Of a stretch of 64,000 bases of DNA, positions 13,593 to 27,352 are shown piece by piece. The position numbers were made by a program, and so were the translations under genes. Within the stretch, counting starts at the first letter, position 1. The number at the start of each line of letters is the position of its first letter. A model generated the notes under the pieces. That model saw only the letters and a list, made by a program, of their open reading frames with translations, was not told the DNA's origin and searched no databases. This stretch comes from Aristolochia californica (lineage: Eukaryota; Streptophyta; Magnoliopsida; Piperales; Aristolochiaceae): the NCBI GenBank assembly GCA_029961685.1, contig JARWKL010000002.1, forward strand, positions 29,542,908 to 29,606,907, given 5' to 3'.

Positions 13593-15619
13593 TAGAAGGC
13601 TCTTTCGTTTAAAATTCCACCAAGCTATTAGAAGGTTGTACTAGTGGAATTTCCCAAACATGGATATCAAAACTTTGGAGCTCAATTTTAGTGCGTAAAA
13701 TAATATTCTTCAGTTACATTTATTATAGTGTTCAAATGTATTTGCATACATGAACTCTAAAATTTTATTTTGGTATGATCTATTTTCTTTATATCTTTTT
13801 TGTTTACGAGAAAAATGGGAGAGTGAAAACTCAAGTTTGGATCTAAAAAAAAATCTGAACATCCAAAATGGAAATGCACAAATGCTGAGAGTAATAATTT
13901 CAAAAAGTATCTGGGATTTTTCAGGATAGGCAAAAAGAGGGTTGTTTGGCTCTGGTAAATATCCAACACACGTTAACTTGAGAATTTATTTTTTTCTACT
14001 CCTTGAAATTTTTGGATCATTAGGTCACTTGCACTCTCAACATGTTTCTGGCATGCATATCCACCACATTTAAAACATGTTAGGATTAGTTAGAAGTCTC
14101 TTTCCTATAAAATTCCACCAAGCTATTAGTGGGTTGTGCTAGTGGAATTTCCCAAACATGGATAACAAAACTTTGGAGTTCATTTTTAGTGCGTGAAATA
14201 ATTTTCTTCAGTTACATTTATTATTGTATTCAAATTTTTTTGCATACGTGAACTCAAAAATTTTCATTTTCTTGCGATCTATATGCCTTATATCTTTTTT
14301 GTTTACGAGAAAAATGGGAGAGTGAAAACTCAAGTTTGGATCTGAAAAAAAAAATTTAACATCCAAAATGGAAATGCACAAATGCAGAGAGAGATAATTC
14401 CAAAAAGTATCTGTGATTTTTAAGGATGGGCAAAAAATGCGTTGTTTGGCTCTGGTAAATATCCAACCACACGTTAACTTGAGAATTTAATTTTTTCTAC
14501 TCCTTGAATATTTTGGATCATTAATTCACTTGCATCCTCAATATGCTTCTGGCACGCATATCCACCACATTTAAAACATGTTAGGAAAGGTTAGAAGACT
14601 CTTTCCTATAAAATTCCAACAAGCTTTTAATGGGTTGTGCTAGTGGAATTTCCCAAACATGGATAACAAAAAACTTTGGAGTTCATTTTTAGTGCATGAA
14701 ATAATTTTCTTCACTTACATTTATTTTCAAATTTTTTTGCAAACATGAATTCTAAAATTTTCATTTTATTGCGATCTTTTTTGCCTTATTTCTTTTTTGT
14801 TTACGAGAAAATGGGAGATTGGAAACTCAAGTTTGGATCTGAAAAAAAATTTGAACATCCAAAATGGAAATGCACAAATGCTGAGAGAGATAATTCAAAA
14901 AAGTAACTGTGATTTTTAAGGATGGGCAAAAAGTGGGTTGTTTGGCTGTGGTAAATATCCAACCACATGTTAACTTGAGAATTTAATTTTTTCTACACCA
15001 GGAAATTTTTGGATCATTAGGTCACTTGCATCCCCAACATGTTTCTAGCATGCATATCCACCACATTTAAAACATGTTAGGATCAGTTAGTAATCTCTTT
15101 CCTATAAAATTCCACCAGGCTTCTAGGGGGTTGTACTAGTGGAATTTCCCAAACATGGACAACAAAACTTAGGAGTTCATTTTTAGTGCGTGAAATAATT
15201 TTCTTCACTTACATTTATTATAGTTTTCAAATTTTTTTCCATACGTGAATTCTAAAATTTTCATTTTGTTGCGATCTATTTGCCTTGTATCTTTTTTGTT
15301 TACGAAAAAAATGGGAGAGTGAAAATTCAAGTTTGGATCTGAAAAAAAATTTAAACATCCAAATTGGAAATGCAAAAATGTTGAGACAGATAATTTCAAA
15401 AAGTATCTGTGATTTTTAAGGATAGGCAAAAAGTGGGTTGTTTGGCTCTTGTAAATATCCCACCACACGTTAACTTGAGAATTTAATTTTTTCTACGCCA
15501 TGAAATTTTTGGATCATTAGGTCATTTGCATCCTCAACATGTTTCTTGCTTGCATATCCACATAATTTAAAACATGTTAGGATCAGTTAGAAGTCTCTTT
15601 CCTATAAAAATCCACCAAG

Positions 15620-15628
15620 CTATTATAA
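15620..15628 (-). repeat. Truncated monomer, about 95-bp internal deletion
   Basis: CCAAGCTATTA runs straight into TAATTTTCAAATTTTTTTCC, skipping the usual segment with GTACTAGTGG and GTGAAATAATTTTCTTCAC. The spacing between neighbouring GTTAAC sites drops to 407 bp (15469 to 15876). TTA is shared by both break ends, consistent with microhomology-mediated deletion. Confidence 0.85.
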
Positions 15629-16785
15629 TTTTCAAATTTTTTTCCATACATGAACTCTAAAATTTTTATTTTTTTGCAATCTATTTGTCGTGTATCTTTT
15701 TTTTATTACGAGAAAAAACGGAGAGTGAAAACTCAAGTTTGGATCTGAAAAAAAAATTGAACATCCAAAATGGAAATGCACATATGTTGAGAGAGATAAT
15801 TCCAAAAAGTATCTTTTATTTTTAAGGATAGGTAAAAAGGGGGTTTTTTTGGCTCTGTTAAATATCCAACCACACGTTAACTTGAGAATTTAATTTTTTC
15901 TACTCCTTGAAATTTTTTGATCATTAGGTCACTTGCATGCTCAACATGTTTCAGGCATGTATATCCTCCACATTTAAAACATGTTAGGATCAGTTAGAAT
16001 TCACTTTCCTATAAAATTCCACCAAGCTATTACGGGATTGTACTAGTGGAATTTCTCGAACATGGATAAGAAAACTTTGGAGTTCATTTTTAGTGCGTGA
16101 AATAATTTTCTTCACTTACATTTATTAGAGTTTTCTATTTTTCTTACATACGTGAACTCTTAAATTTTCATTTTGTAGCGATCTATTTGCCTTATATCTT
16201 TTTTGTTTACAAGAAAAATGGGAGAGTGAAAACTCAAGTTTTGATCTGAAAAAAATTTGAACATCCAAAATGGAAATGTGCAAATGCTGAGAGAGATTAT
16301 TCCAAAAAGTATCTGTGATTTTTAAGGATAGAAAAAAAGTGGATCATTTGGCTTTGGTAAATATCCAACCACAAGTTTACTTGAGAATTTAATTTTTTCT
16401 ACTCGAAATTTTTGATCATTAGGTCACTTGCATCCTCACCATGTTTCTGGCATGCATATCCACCACATTTAAAACATGTTAGGATCAGTTAGAAGTCTCT
16501 TTCCTATAAAATTCCACGAAGCTATTAAGGGGTTGTTCTAGTGGAAATTCCCAAACATGGATAACAAAACTTTGGAGTTCATTTTTAGTGCGTGAAATAA
16601 TTTTCTTCACTTGCATTTATTATAGTGTTCAAATTTTTTTTCACACAAGAAATCTAATATTTTCATTTTGTTGCGATCTATTTTCCTTATATCATTTTTG
16701 TTTACGAGAAAAATGGAAGAGTGAAAACTCAAGTTTGGATCTGAAAAAAATTTTGAACATCCGAAATGGAAATGCCCAAATGCTA

Positions 16786-16796
16786 AGAGAAAGGCA
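16786..16796 (-). repeat. Monomer with about 40-bp internal deletion
   Basis: GCTAAGAGA is followed directly by AAGGCAAAAAGTGGG. The usual ATAATTCCAAAAAGTATCTG and GATTTTTAAGGAT between them are missing. A smaller loss at nearly the same monomer position is seen at about 22735-22742 (GCTGAGAGATCTGTGATT). Confidence 0.8.
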
Positions 16797-19700
16797 AAAA
16801 GTGGGTTGTTTGGCTCTTGTAAATATCCAACCACACGTTAACAATAGAATTTAATTTTTTCTACTCGAAATTTTATGATCATTCGTTCACTTGCATCCTC
16901 AACAAGTTTCTAGCATGCATATCCACCACATTTAAAACATGTTAGGATCAGTTAGAAGTCTCTTTCCTATAAAATTCCACCTAACTATTTGAGGGGTGTA
17001 CTAGTGGAATTTCCCAAACATGGATAACAAAACTTTGGAGTTCATTTTTAGTGCGTGAAATTATTTTTTTCACTTACATTTATTATAATGTTCAAATTTT
17101 TCTGCATACATCAACTCTAAAATTTTCATTTTGTTGCTATCTATTTACCTTATATCTTTTTTTATTTACTAGAAAAATGGGAGAGTGAAAACTCAAGTTT
17201 GGATCTGAAAAAAATTTGAACATCCAAAATGGAAAGGCACAATTGCTGAGAGAGATAATTCCAAAAAGTATCTGTGATTTTTAAGGATAGGCAAAAACTA
17301 GGTTGTTTGGCTCTTGAAAAAATCCAACCACACGTTAACTTGAGAATTTAATTTTTTCTACTCAAAATTTTTGGATCATTAGGTCACTCTCATCCTCAAC
17401 ATGTTTCTGGCAGGCATATCCACCACATTTAAAACATGTTAGGATCAGTTAGAAGTCTCTTCCCTATAAAATTCCACCAAGCTATTTGAGGGTTTTTTTT
17501 GTGGAATTTCCCAAACATGGATAACAAAACTTTGGAGTTCATTTTTAGTGCGTGAAATAATTTTCTTCACTAACATTTATTATAGTTTTCAAATTTTTTT
17601 GCATACATGAACTCTAAAATTTTCATTTTGTTGCGATCTATTTGCCTTATATCTTTTTTGTTTACGAGAAAATAGGGAGAGTGAAAACTCAAGTTTGGAT
17701 CTGAAAAAAATTTGAACATCCAAAATGGAAATGCACAAATGCTGAGAGAGATAATTCCAAAAATTATTTGTGATTTCTAAGGATAGGCAAAAAGTGGGTT
17801 GTTTGGCTCTGGTCAATATCAAACCACACGTTAACTTGAGAATTTAATTTTTTCTACTCCTTGAAATTTTTTGATCATTAGGTCACTTGCATCCTCAACA
17901 TGTTTGAGGCATGCATTTCCACCACATTTAAAACATGTTAGGATCAGTTAGAAGTCTCTTTCCTATAATATTCCACCAAGCTATTAGGGGGTTGTACATG
18001 TGGAATTTTCCAAACATGGATAACAAAACTTTGGAGTTCATTTTTAGTGCGTGAAATAATTTTCTTCACTTACATTTATTATATTTTTCAATTTTTTTTG
18101 CATTCATGAACTCTAAAATATTTATTTTGTTGCGATCTATTTGCCTTTTATCTTTTTTGTTTACGAAAAAAATGGGAGAGTGAAAACTCAAGTTTGGATC
18201 TAAAAAATAATTTGAACATCCAAAATGGAAATGCACAAATGCTAAGAGATATAATTCCAAAAAGTATCAGTGATTTTTAAGGATAGGCAAAAAGTGGGTT
18301 GTTTGGCTTTTGTAAATATCCAACCACATGTTGTCTTGAAAATTTAATTTTTCAACTCCTTGATATTTTTGGATCATTAGGTCACTTGCATCCTCATCAT
18401 GTATTTGGCATGCATATCCACCACATTTAAAAGATGGTAGGATCAGTTAGAAGTCACTTTCCTATAATGTTCCACCTAGCTATTGGGGAGTTGTAGTAGT
18501 GGAATTTCCATAACATGGATAACAAAACTTTGGAGTTCATTTTTAGTGAGTGAAATAATTTTCTTCACTTACATTTATTTTAGTTTTAAATTTTTTTTGC
18601 ATACATTAACTCTAAAATTTTCATTTTGTTGCAATTTATTTGCCTCATATCTTTTTTATTTAAGAGAAAAATGGGAGAGTGAAAACTCCAGTTTGGATCT
18701 GAAAAACAATTTGAACACCCAAAATGGAAATGCACAAATACTGAGAGAGATAATTCCAAAAAGTATCTGTGATTTTTAAGGATAGGCAAAAAGTGGGTTG
18801 TTTGGCTCTAGTAAATATCCAACCACACGTTAACTTGAGAATTTAGTTTTTTCTACTCCTTGAAATTTTTAGATCATTAGGTCACTTGGATCCTATACAT
18901 GTTTCTGGCATGCATATCCGCCACATTTAAAACATGTTAGGATCAGTTAGAAGTCTCTTTCCTATAAAATTCCCCCAAGCTATTAGGGGGTTGTACTAGT
19001 GGAATTTTCCAAACGTGGATAACAAAACTTTGGAGTTCATTTTTAGTGCATGAAATAATTTTCTTCACTTACATTTATTATAGTTTTCAACTTTTTTTGC
19101 ATACATGAACTCTAAAATGTTCATTTTGTTGCGATCTATTTGCCTTATATCTTTTTTATTTACGAGAAAAAAGGGAGAGTGAAAACTCAAGTTTGGATCT
19201 GAAAAAAATTTTTAACATCCAAAATGGAAATGCACAAATGCTGAGAGAGATAATTCCAAAAAGTATCTGTGATTTTTAAGGATAGGCAAAAAGTGGGTTG
19301 TTTGCCTCTGGTTAATATCCAACCACACTTTAACTTGAGAATTTAATTTTTTCTTCTCCTTGAAATTTTTGGATCTTTAGGTCACTTGCATCCTCAACAT
19401 GTTTCTTGCATGCATATCCACCACATTTAAAACAAGTTAGGATCAGTTAGAAGTCTCTTTTCTGTAAAATTCCACCAAGCTATTAGGGGGCTGTACTAGT
19501 GGAATTTTGCAAACATGGATATTATAACTTTGGAGTTCATTTTTGGTGCGTGAAATAATTTTCTTCACTTATATTTATTACAGTTTTAAATTTTTTTTCC
19601 ATAGGTGAACACTAAAATTTTCATTTTTTTGCGATCTATGCCTTATATATTTTTTATTTTCGAGAAAAATGGGAGTGTGAAAACTCAAGTTTGGATATGA

Positions 19701-19826
19701 AAAAAAATTTGAGCATCCAAAAATGAAATGCACTAATGATGAGAGAGATAATTTCAAAAAATATCTATGATTTTTAAGGATAGGCAAAAAGTGGGTTGTT
19801 TGGCTCTGGTAAATATCCAACCACAT

Positions 19827-20325
19827 GTTAACTTGCGGATTTAATTTTTTCCACTCCTTGAAATTTTTGGGTGATTAAGTCACTTGCCTCCTCAACATGT
19901 TTTTGACATGCATATCCATGACATTTAAAAATGATAGGATCAGTGAGAAGTCTCTTTCCTATAAAATTCTACCAAGCTATTAGGGGGTTGTACTAGTGGA
20001 ATTTCCCAATCATGGATACCAAAACTTTGGAGTTCATTTTTAGTGCGTGAAATAATTTTCTTCACTAACATTTATTAGAGTTTTCTAATTTTTTTGCATA
20101 CGTGAACTCTAAAATTTTCATTTTGTTGCGATCTATTTGCCTAATATCTTTTTTGTTTACGAGAAAAATGGGAGAGTGAAAACTCAAGTTTGGATCTGAA
20201 AAAAAATTTGAACATCCAAAATTGAAATGCACAAATGCTGATAGAGAAAATTCCAAAAAGTATCTGTGATTTTTAAGGATAGGCAAAAAGTGGGTTGTTT
20301 GGCTCTTGTAAATATCCAACCACAT
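19827..20325 (-). repeat. Representative block B monomer (499 bp)
   Basis: Unit delimited by GTTAAC at 19827 and 20326. On the minus strand it carries an unusually intact 86-codon open frame (20065-20325) that here does start with ATG directly beside GTTAAC. Most sister monomers have GTG at that position. The frame is rich in F, H, N, K and I, has no motif I know, and is the translation of the monomer consensus. I list it as a satellite property and not as a gene. Confidence 0.85.
20046..20064 (-). repeat. Second conserved short dyad, GTGAA...TTCAC
   Basis: GTGAAATAATTTTCTTCAC is a 19-bp imperfect palindrome: GTGAA/TTCAC arms with a near-palindromic A/T core. It is present with few changes in nearly every monomer on both sides of the inversion. 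Its strong conservation relative to neighbouring A/T runs is an impression from reading the array, not a measured value. Confidence 0.55.
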
Positions 20326-20392
20326 GTTAACTTGAGAATTTAATTTTTTCTACTCCTTGAAATTTTTCGATCATTAGGTCATTTGCATCCTC

Positions 20393-20435
20393 AACATGTT
20401 TCTGGCATGCATATCCACCACATTTAAAACATGTT
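20393..20435 (-). repeat. Conserved dyad in the monomer (block B form)
   Basis: Equivalent of the block A dyad. The outer arms AACATGTTT / AAACATGTT are retained and ATGCAT lies in the loop. The inner stem is weaker because CCAC is CCAG on the minus strand. It recurs in most monomers of blocks B-E. Confidence 0.65.
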
Positions 20436-23400
20436 AGGATCAGTTAGAAGTCTCTTTCCTATAAAATTTCACCAAGCTATTAGGGGGTTGTACTAGTGGA
20501 ATTTCCCAATCATGGAAAAAAAAACTTTGGTGTTCATTTTTAGTGCGTGAAATAATTTTCTTCACTAATATTTTTTAGTATTTCTAATTTTTTTGCATAC
20601 GAGAACTCTAAAATTTTCATTTTGTTGCGATCTGTTTGCCCTATATCTTTTTTGTTTACAAGAAAAATGGGAGAGTGAAAACTAAAGTTTCGATATGAAA
20701 AAAAATCTCTACATCCAAAATGGAAATGAACAAATGCTAAGAGAGATATTTCTAAAAAGTATCTGTGATTTTGAAGGATAGGCAAAAAGTGGGTTGTTTG
20801 GCTCTGGAAAATATTCAACCACACGTTGACTTGAGAACTTAAATTTTCTACTTCTTGAAATTTTTGGATCATTAGGTCACTTGCATCCTCATCATGTTTC
20901 TGGCATTCATATCCACCACATTTAAAACATGTTAGGATCAGTTAGAAGTCTCTTTCCTATAATGTTCCACCAAGCTATTAGGGGCCTGTAGTAGTGGAAT
21001 TTCCCAAACATGGATAACAAAACTTTGGAATTCATTTTGAGTGTGTGAAATAATTTTCTTCACTTAAATTTATTTTAGTTTTCAAATTTTTTGCATACAT
21101 GAACTCTAAAATTTTCATTTTGTTGCAATTTATTTGCCTTATTTCTTTTTTGTTTACGAGAAAAATGGGAGAGTGAAAACTCAACTTTGGATCTGAAAAA
21201 AAATTTGAACATCCAAAATGGAAATGCATAAATGCTGAGAGAGATAATTCCAAAAAGTATCTGTGATTTTTAAGGTTAGGCAAAAAGTGGGTTTTTTGGC
21301 TCTTGTAAATATCCAACCACACTTTAACTTGAGAATTTAGTTTTTTCTACACCTTGGAATATTTGGATCATTAGGACACTTGCATCCTCAACATGTTTCT
21401 TGCATGCATATCCACCACATTTAAAACATGTTAGGATCAGTTAGAAGTCTCTTTCCTATAAAATTCTTCCAAGCTATTATGGGGTTGAACTAGTGGAATT
21501 TCCTAAACATGGAGAACAAAAGTTTGGAGTTCATTTTTAGTGCTTGAAATAATTTTCTTCACTTACATTTATTATAGTTTTCAAATTTATTTGCATACAT
21601 GAACTCTAAAATTTTCATTTTGTTGCGATCTATTTGCCTTATATCTTTTTTGTTTACGAGAAAAATGGGAGAGTGAAAAGTGAAGTTTGGATCTGAAAAA
21701 AAATTTAACATCCAAAATGAAAATGCACAAATGCTAAGAGAGATAATTCCAAAAAGTATCTGTGATTTTTAAAGATAGGAAAAAAGAGGGTTGTTTGGCT
21801 CTAGTAAATATCCAACCATACGTTAACTTGAGAATTTAATTTTTTCTACTCCTTGAAAATTTTGGATCTTTAGGTCACTTGCATCCTCAACATGTTTCTG
21901 GCATGTATATCCACCACATTTAAAACAAGTTTGGGTCATTTTGAAGTCTCATTCCTATAAAATTCCACCAAGCTATTTGGGGGATGTACTTGTGGAATTT
22001 CCCAAACAAGGATACCAAACTTTGGAGTTCATTTTTAGTGCGTGAAATAATTTTCTTCACTTACATTTATGATAGTTTTCAAATTTTTTTGCATACATGA
22101 ACTCTAAAATTTTCTTTTTGTTGCGATGTATTTGCCTTATATCTTTTTTGTTTACGAGAAAAATGGGAGAGTGAAAACTCAAGTTTGGATCTGAAAAAAA
22201 ATCTGAACATCCAAAATGGAAATGCACTAATGCTGAGAGAGATAATTCCAAAACGTATCTGTGATTTTTAAGGATAGGTAAAAAGTGGGTTGATTGGCTC
22301 TAGTAAATATCCAACCACACGTTAACTTGAGAATTTAATTTTTTCTGCTACATGAAATTTTTGGATCATTAGGTCACTTGCATCCTCATCATGTTTCTGG
22401 CATGCATATCCACCTCATTTAAAACATGTTAGGATCAGTTAGAAGTCTCTTTCCAATAAAATTCCACCAAGCTATTTTAGGGTTGTACTATTGGAATTTC
22501 CCAAACTTGGATAACAAAACATTGGATTTCATTTTTAGTGCGTGAAATAATTTTCTGCACTTACATTTATTATAGTGTTCAAACTTTTTTGCATACATGA
22601 ACTCTAAAATTTTCAATTTGTTGCGATCTATTTGTCTTATATCTTTTTTGTTTACAAGAAAACAGAGAGAGTGAAAACTCAAGTTTGGATGTTAAAAAAA
22701 ATTAGAACATCCAAAATGGAAATGGATAAATGCTGAGAGATCTGTGATTTTTAAGGATCGGCAAAAAAGGGGTTGTTTGGCTCTGGTAAATATCCAACCA
22801 CACGTTAACTTGAGAATTTAATTTTTTCTACTTCTTGAAATTTTTGGATCATTAGGTCACTTGCATCCTCAACATGTTTTCGGCATGCACATCCACAACA
22901 TTTAAAACATGTTAGGATCAGTTAAAAGTCTCTTTCCTATAAAATTTCACCAAGCTATTAGGGGGTTTTAATAGTGAAATTTCCCAATCATGGATATCAA
23001 AACTTTGGAGTTCATTTTTAGTGCGTGAAATAATTTTCTTCACTAACATTTATTAGAGTTTTCAAATTTTTTGCATACATGAACTCTAAAATTTTCATTT
23101 TGTTGCGATCTATTTGCCTTATATCTTTTTTGTTTACGAGAAAAATGGGAGAGTGAAAACTCAAGTTTGGATATGAAAAAAAATTTGAACATCCAAAATG
23201 GAAATGCAAAAATGCTGAGACAGATAATTCCAAAAGGTATCTGTGATTTTTTAGGATAGGCAAAAATTGGGTTGTTTGGCTCTTGTAAATATCCAACCAC
23301 ACGTTAACTTGAAAATTTAATTTTTTCTACTCCATGAAATTATTGGATCATTAGGTCATTTGCATCCTCAACATGTTTCTGGCATGCATATGCACCACAT

Positions 23401-26400
23401 TTAAAACTTGTTAGGATCAATTAGAAGTCTCTTTCCTATAAAATTCAACCAAGCTATTAGGGGGTAGTACTAGTGGAATTTCCCAAACATGGATAACAAA
23501 ACTTTGGAGTTCATTTTTAGTGCGTGAAATTATTTTCTTCACTTACATTTATTTTAGTTTTCAATTTTTTTTGCATACATGAACTCTAAAATTTTTATTT
23601 TGTTGCGATCTATTTGCCTTATATCTTTTTTTTTACGAGAAAAATGGGATAGTGAAAAATTAAGTTTGGATCTAAAAAAAAATTTGAACATCCAAAATGG
23701 AAATACACAAATGCTGAGAGAGATAATTCCAAAAAGTATGTGTGATTTTTAAGGATAGCCAAAAAGTGGGTTGTTTGGCTCTGGTAAATATCCAACCACA
23801 CGTTAACTTGAGAATATAATTTTTTCTACTCCTTGCAATTTTTGGATCATTAGGTCACTTGAATCCTCAACATGTTTCTGCATATCCACCACATTTAAAA
23901 CATGTTAGGATCAGTTAGAAGTCTCATTCTTAAAAAATTCCACCATGCTATTAGGGGGTAGTTCAAGTGGAATTTCCCAAACAAGGATAACAAAGCTTTG
24001 GAGTTCATTTTTAGTGCGTGAAATAATTTTCTTCACTTACATTTATTACAGTGTTCAAATTTTTTTGCATATATGAACTCTAAATTTTTTATTTTGTAGC
24101 GATCTATTTGTCTTTATATTTTTTTTATGAGAAAAATGGGAGAGTGAAAAAGCAAGTTTGGATCTGAAAAAAAATCTTTACATCCAAAATGGAAATGCAC
24201 AAATGCTGAGAGAGATAATTCCAAAAAGTATCTGTGATTTTTAAGGATAGGCAAAAAGTGGGTTGTTTGGCTCTGGTAAATATCAAACCACATGTTAACT
24301 TGAAAATTTAATTTTCTCTACTGCTTGAAATTTTTGCTTCATTAGGTCACTTGCATCCTCAACATGTTTCTGCTATGCATATCCACAACATTTAAAACAT
24401 GTTACGATCAGTTAAAGGTCCCTTTCCTATTATATTCCACCAAGCTATTAGGGGGTTGTACTTTTGGAATTTTCCAAACATGGATAACAAAAGTTTGGAG
24501 TTCATTTTTAGTGCATGAAATAATTTTCTTCACTTACATTTATTATAGTTTTCAATTTTTTTTGCATATATGAACTCTAAAATTTTTATTTTGTTGCGAT
24601 CTATTTGCCTTATATCTTTTTTGTTTACGAGAAAAATGGGAGAGTGAAAACTCAAGTTTGGATCTGAAAAAAAATCTGAACATCCAAAATGGAAATGCAC
24701 AAATGCTAAGAGAGATAATTCCAAAAAGTATTTCAAATTTTTAAGGATAGGCAAAAAGTTGGTTGTTTGGTTTTTGTAAATATCCCACCACACATTGTCT
24801 TCAAAATTCAATTTTTCAACTCGAATTTTTTTGATCATTAGGTCACTTGCATCCTCATCATGTATCTAGCAAGCATATCCACCATATTTAAAACAAGGTA
24901 GGATCAGTTAGAAGTCTCTTTGCTTTAATGTTCCACCTAGCTATTAGGGCGTTGTAGTAGTGGAATTTCCCAAACATGGATAACAAAACTTTGGAGTTCA
25001 TTTTTAGTGCGTGAAATAATTTTCTTCACTTACATTTATTTTAATTTTAAATTTTTTTTGCATACATGAACTATTAAATTTTCATTTTGTTGCAATTTAT
25101 TTGCCATATATCTTTTTTGTTTATGAGAAAAATGGGAGAGTGAAAACTTAAGTTTGGATCTGAAAAAAAATTTGAACATCAAAAATGGAAATGCACAAAT
25201 GCTGAGAGAGATAATTCCAAAAAGTATCTCTAATTTTTAAGGATAGGCAAAAAGTGGGTTGTATGGCTCTAGTAAATATCCAACCACACGTTAACTTGAG
25301 AATTTAGTTTTTTCTACTCCTTGAAATATTTGGATCATGAGGTCACTTGCATCCTACACATGTTTCTAGCATGCATATCCACCACATTTAAAACATGTTA
25401 GGATCAATTAGAAGTCTCTTTCCTATAAAATTCCCCCAAGCTATTCGGGGGTTGTAGTAGTGGAATTTTCCAAACGTGGATAACAAAACTTTGGAGCTCA
25501 TTTTTATTGCTTGAAATAATTTTCTTCACTTACATTATTATAGTTTTCAATTTTTTTTTCATACATGAACTCTAAAATTTTCATTTTGTTGTGATCTATT
25601 TGTCTTATATCTTTTTAATTTACGAGAAAAATGGGAGAGTGAAAACTCAAGTTTGGATCTGAAAAAAAAAATTAACATCCAAAATGGAAATGCACAAATG
25701 CTGAGAGAGATAATTCCAAAAAGTATCTGTGATTTTTAAGGATAGGCAAAAAGTGGGTTGTTTACCTCTGATAAATATCCAACCACACGTTAACTTGAGA
25801 ATTAAATTTTTTCTACTCCTTGAAATTTTTTGATCTTTAGTTAACTTGCATCCTCAACATGTTTTTGGCAAGCATATCCACCACATTTCTAATGAGTTAG
25901 GATCAGTTAGAAGTCTCTTTCCTATAAAATTCCACCAAGCTATTAGGGGGTTGTACTAGTGGAATTTCCCAAACATGGATAACATAACTATGGAGTTCAT
26001 TTTTGGTGCGTGAAATAATTTTCTTCACTTACAGTTATAATAGTTTTCAAATTTTTTTGCATTGGTGAACTCTAAAATTTTCATTTTTTTGCGATCTATT
26101 TGCCTTATATCTTTTTTGTTTACGAGGAAAATAGGAGACTGAAAACTCAAGTTTGGATATGAAAAAAAATTTGAACATCCAAAATGGAAATGCACAAATG
26201 ATGAGAGAGATAATTTCAAAAAGTATCTATGATTTTTATGGATAGGCAAAAAGTCGGTTGTTTGGCTCTGGTAAATATCCAACCACACGTTAACTTGAGA
26301 ATTTAATTTTTTCCACTCCTTGAAATTTTTGGATGATTAGGTCACTTGCGTCCTCAACATGTCTCTGGCATGCATATCCACCACATTTAAAACATGTTGG

Positions 26401-26946
26401 GATTAGTTAGAAGTCTCTTTCCTATAAAATTCCACCCAGCTATTAGGGGGTTGAACTAGTGGAATTTCCCAATCATGGATAACAAAACTTTGGAGTTCAT
26501 TTTTAGAGCATGAAATAATTTTCTTTACTAACATTTATTAGAGTTTTCTAATTTTTTTGCATACGTGAACTCTAAAATTTTCATTTTGTTGCGATCTATT
26601 AGCCTTATATCTTTTTTGTTTACGAGAAAAATGGGAGAGTGAAAACTCAAGTTTGGATCTGAAAAAAAATTTGAACATTCAAAATTGAAATGAACAAATG
26701 CTGAGAGACATAATTCCAAAAAGTATCTATGATTTTTAGGGATAGGCAAAAAGTGGGTTGTTTGGCTCTTGTAAATATCCAACCACACGTTAAATTGAGA
26801 ATTTAATTTTTTCTACTCCATGAAATTTTTGGATCATTAAGTCACTCTCATCCTCAGCATGTTTCTGGCATGCATATCCACCACAGTTAAAACATGTTAG
26901 GATCAGTTAGAAGTCTCTTTCCTATAAAATTCCACCAAGCTATTAG

Positions 26947-26951
26947 GGGGT
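26947..26951. repeat. Target-site duplication, left copy (GGGGT)
   Basis: The last five bases before the LTR are GGGGT. The same five bases follow it at 28503-28507. Removing the LTR and one copy restores the normal monomer text ATTAGGGGGTTGTACTAG. Confidence 0.93.
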
Positions 26952-27284
26952 TGATAGATGCCATATTCTGACATGAGAACTGAGTTAATTATAATAGAAT
27001 AACCTTTATAATTGTGTTATAGGTGGTTATTTATCGGTTTTCAAATGAAATGAGCATTTATTGAATTTGGCATTAATCACAATCGATATTGCATATTTTT
27101 CTCTCCTGAATTATATTTCATTGTTTTTAAGGTTTATTTCTTCCTGAAATGCTTTTTATAGATTTAATTATGGAATTTCAGGAGAATTTTGGTGGAGAAG
27201 GAGATATTTACCTAAATGCCCTTTGTTAAATGGAGGTGATTTTTAGGTCAAATCGTTTTAAAATAAATGAGATGGTATTAAAGG

Positions 27285-27352
27285 ACCCGAGAGGGGAGAC
27301 CCAGAGGGGAGACCCGGGAGGGAAAACCCGAGAGGGGAGACCCGAGAGGGGG
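27285..27352 (+). repeat. Minisatellite of about 14 bp, five imperfect copies, in the LTR
   Basis: Copies of CCCGAGAGGGGAGA (13-14 bp each) run head to tail. They are missing at the matching place in the second LTR (near 33310), so this is a copy-specific expansion after the two insertions diverged, or a contraction in the other copy. Related CCCGAGAGGGG words also occur further along both LTRs. Confidence 0.85.

Larger units (their letters stand above)
11881..26951 (-). repeat. Satellite block B: about 30 tandem ~500-bp monomers, '-' orientation
   Basis: Same satellite as block A, reverse-complemented. GTTAAC or its one-base variants recur near 12002, 12502, 13001, 13972, 14473, 15469, 19827 and 20326, giving about 500 bp except where a monomer is shortened. 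Read on the minus strand, diagnostic states differ from block A: GGATATTTAC (three T), TTCATGTATGC, TTTTAAATGTGG and GCCAGAAACATG. The block ends at 26951, where an LTR has inserted in a monomer whose other half resumes at 28503. No gene is seen. Confidence 0.97.

Noticed and set aside
12196..26788. Minus-strand frames in block B as a multigene family of small proteins
   Set aside because: Spacing equals the satellite period and the frames are the monomer consensus. No promoter, intron or polyadenylation context was seen, and starts are mostly GTG.
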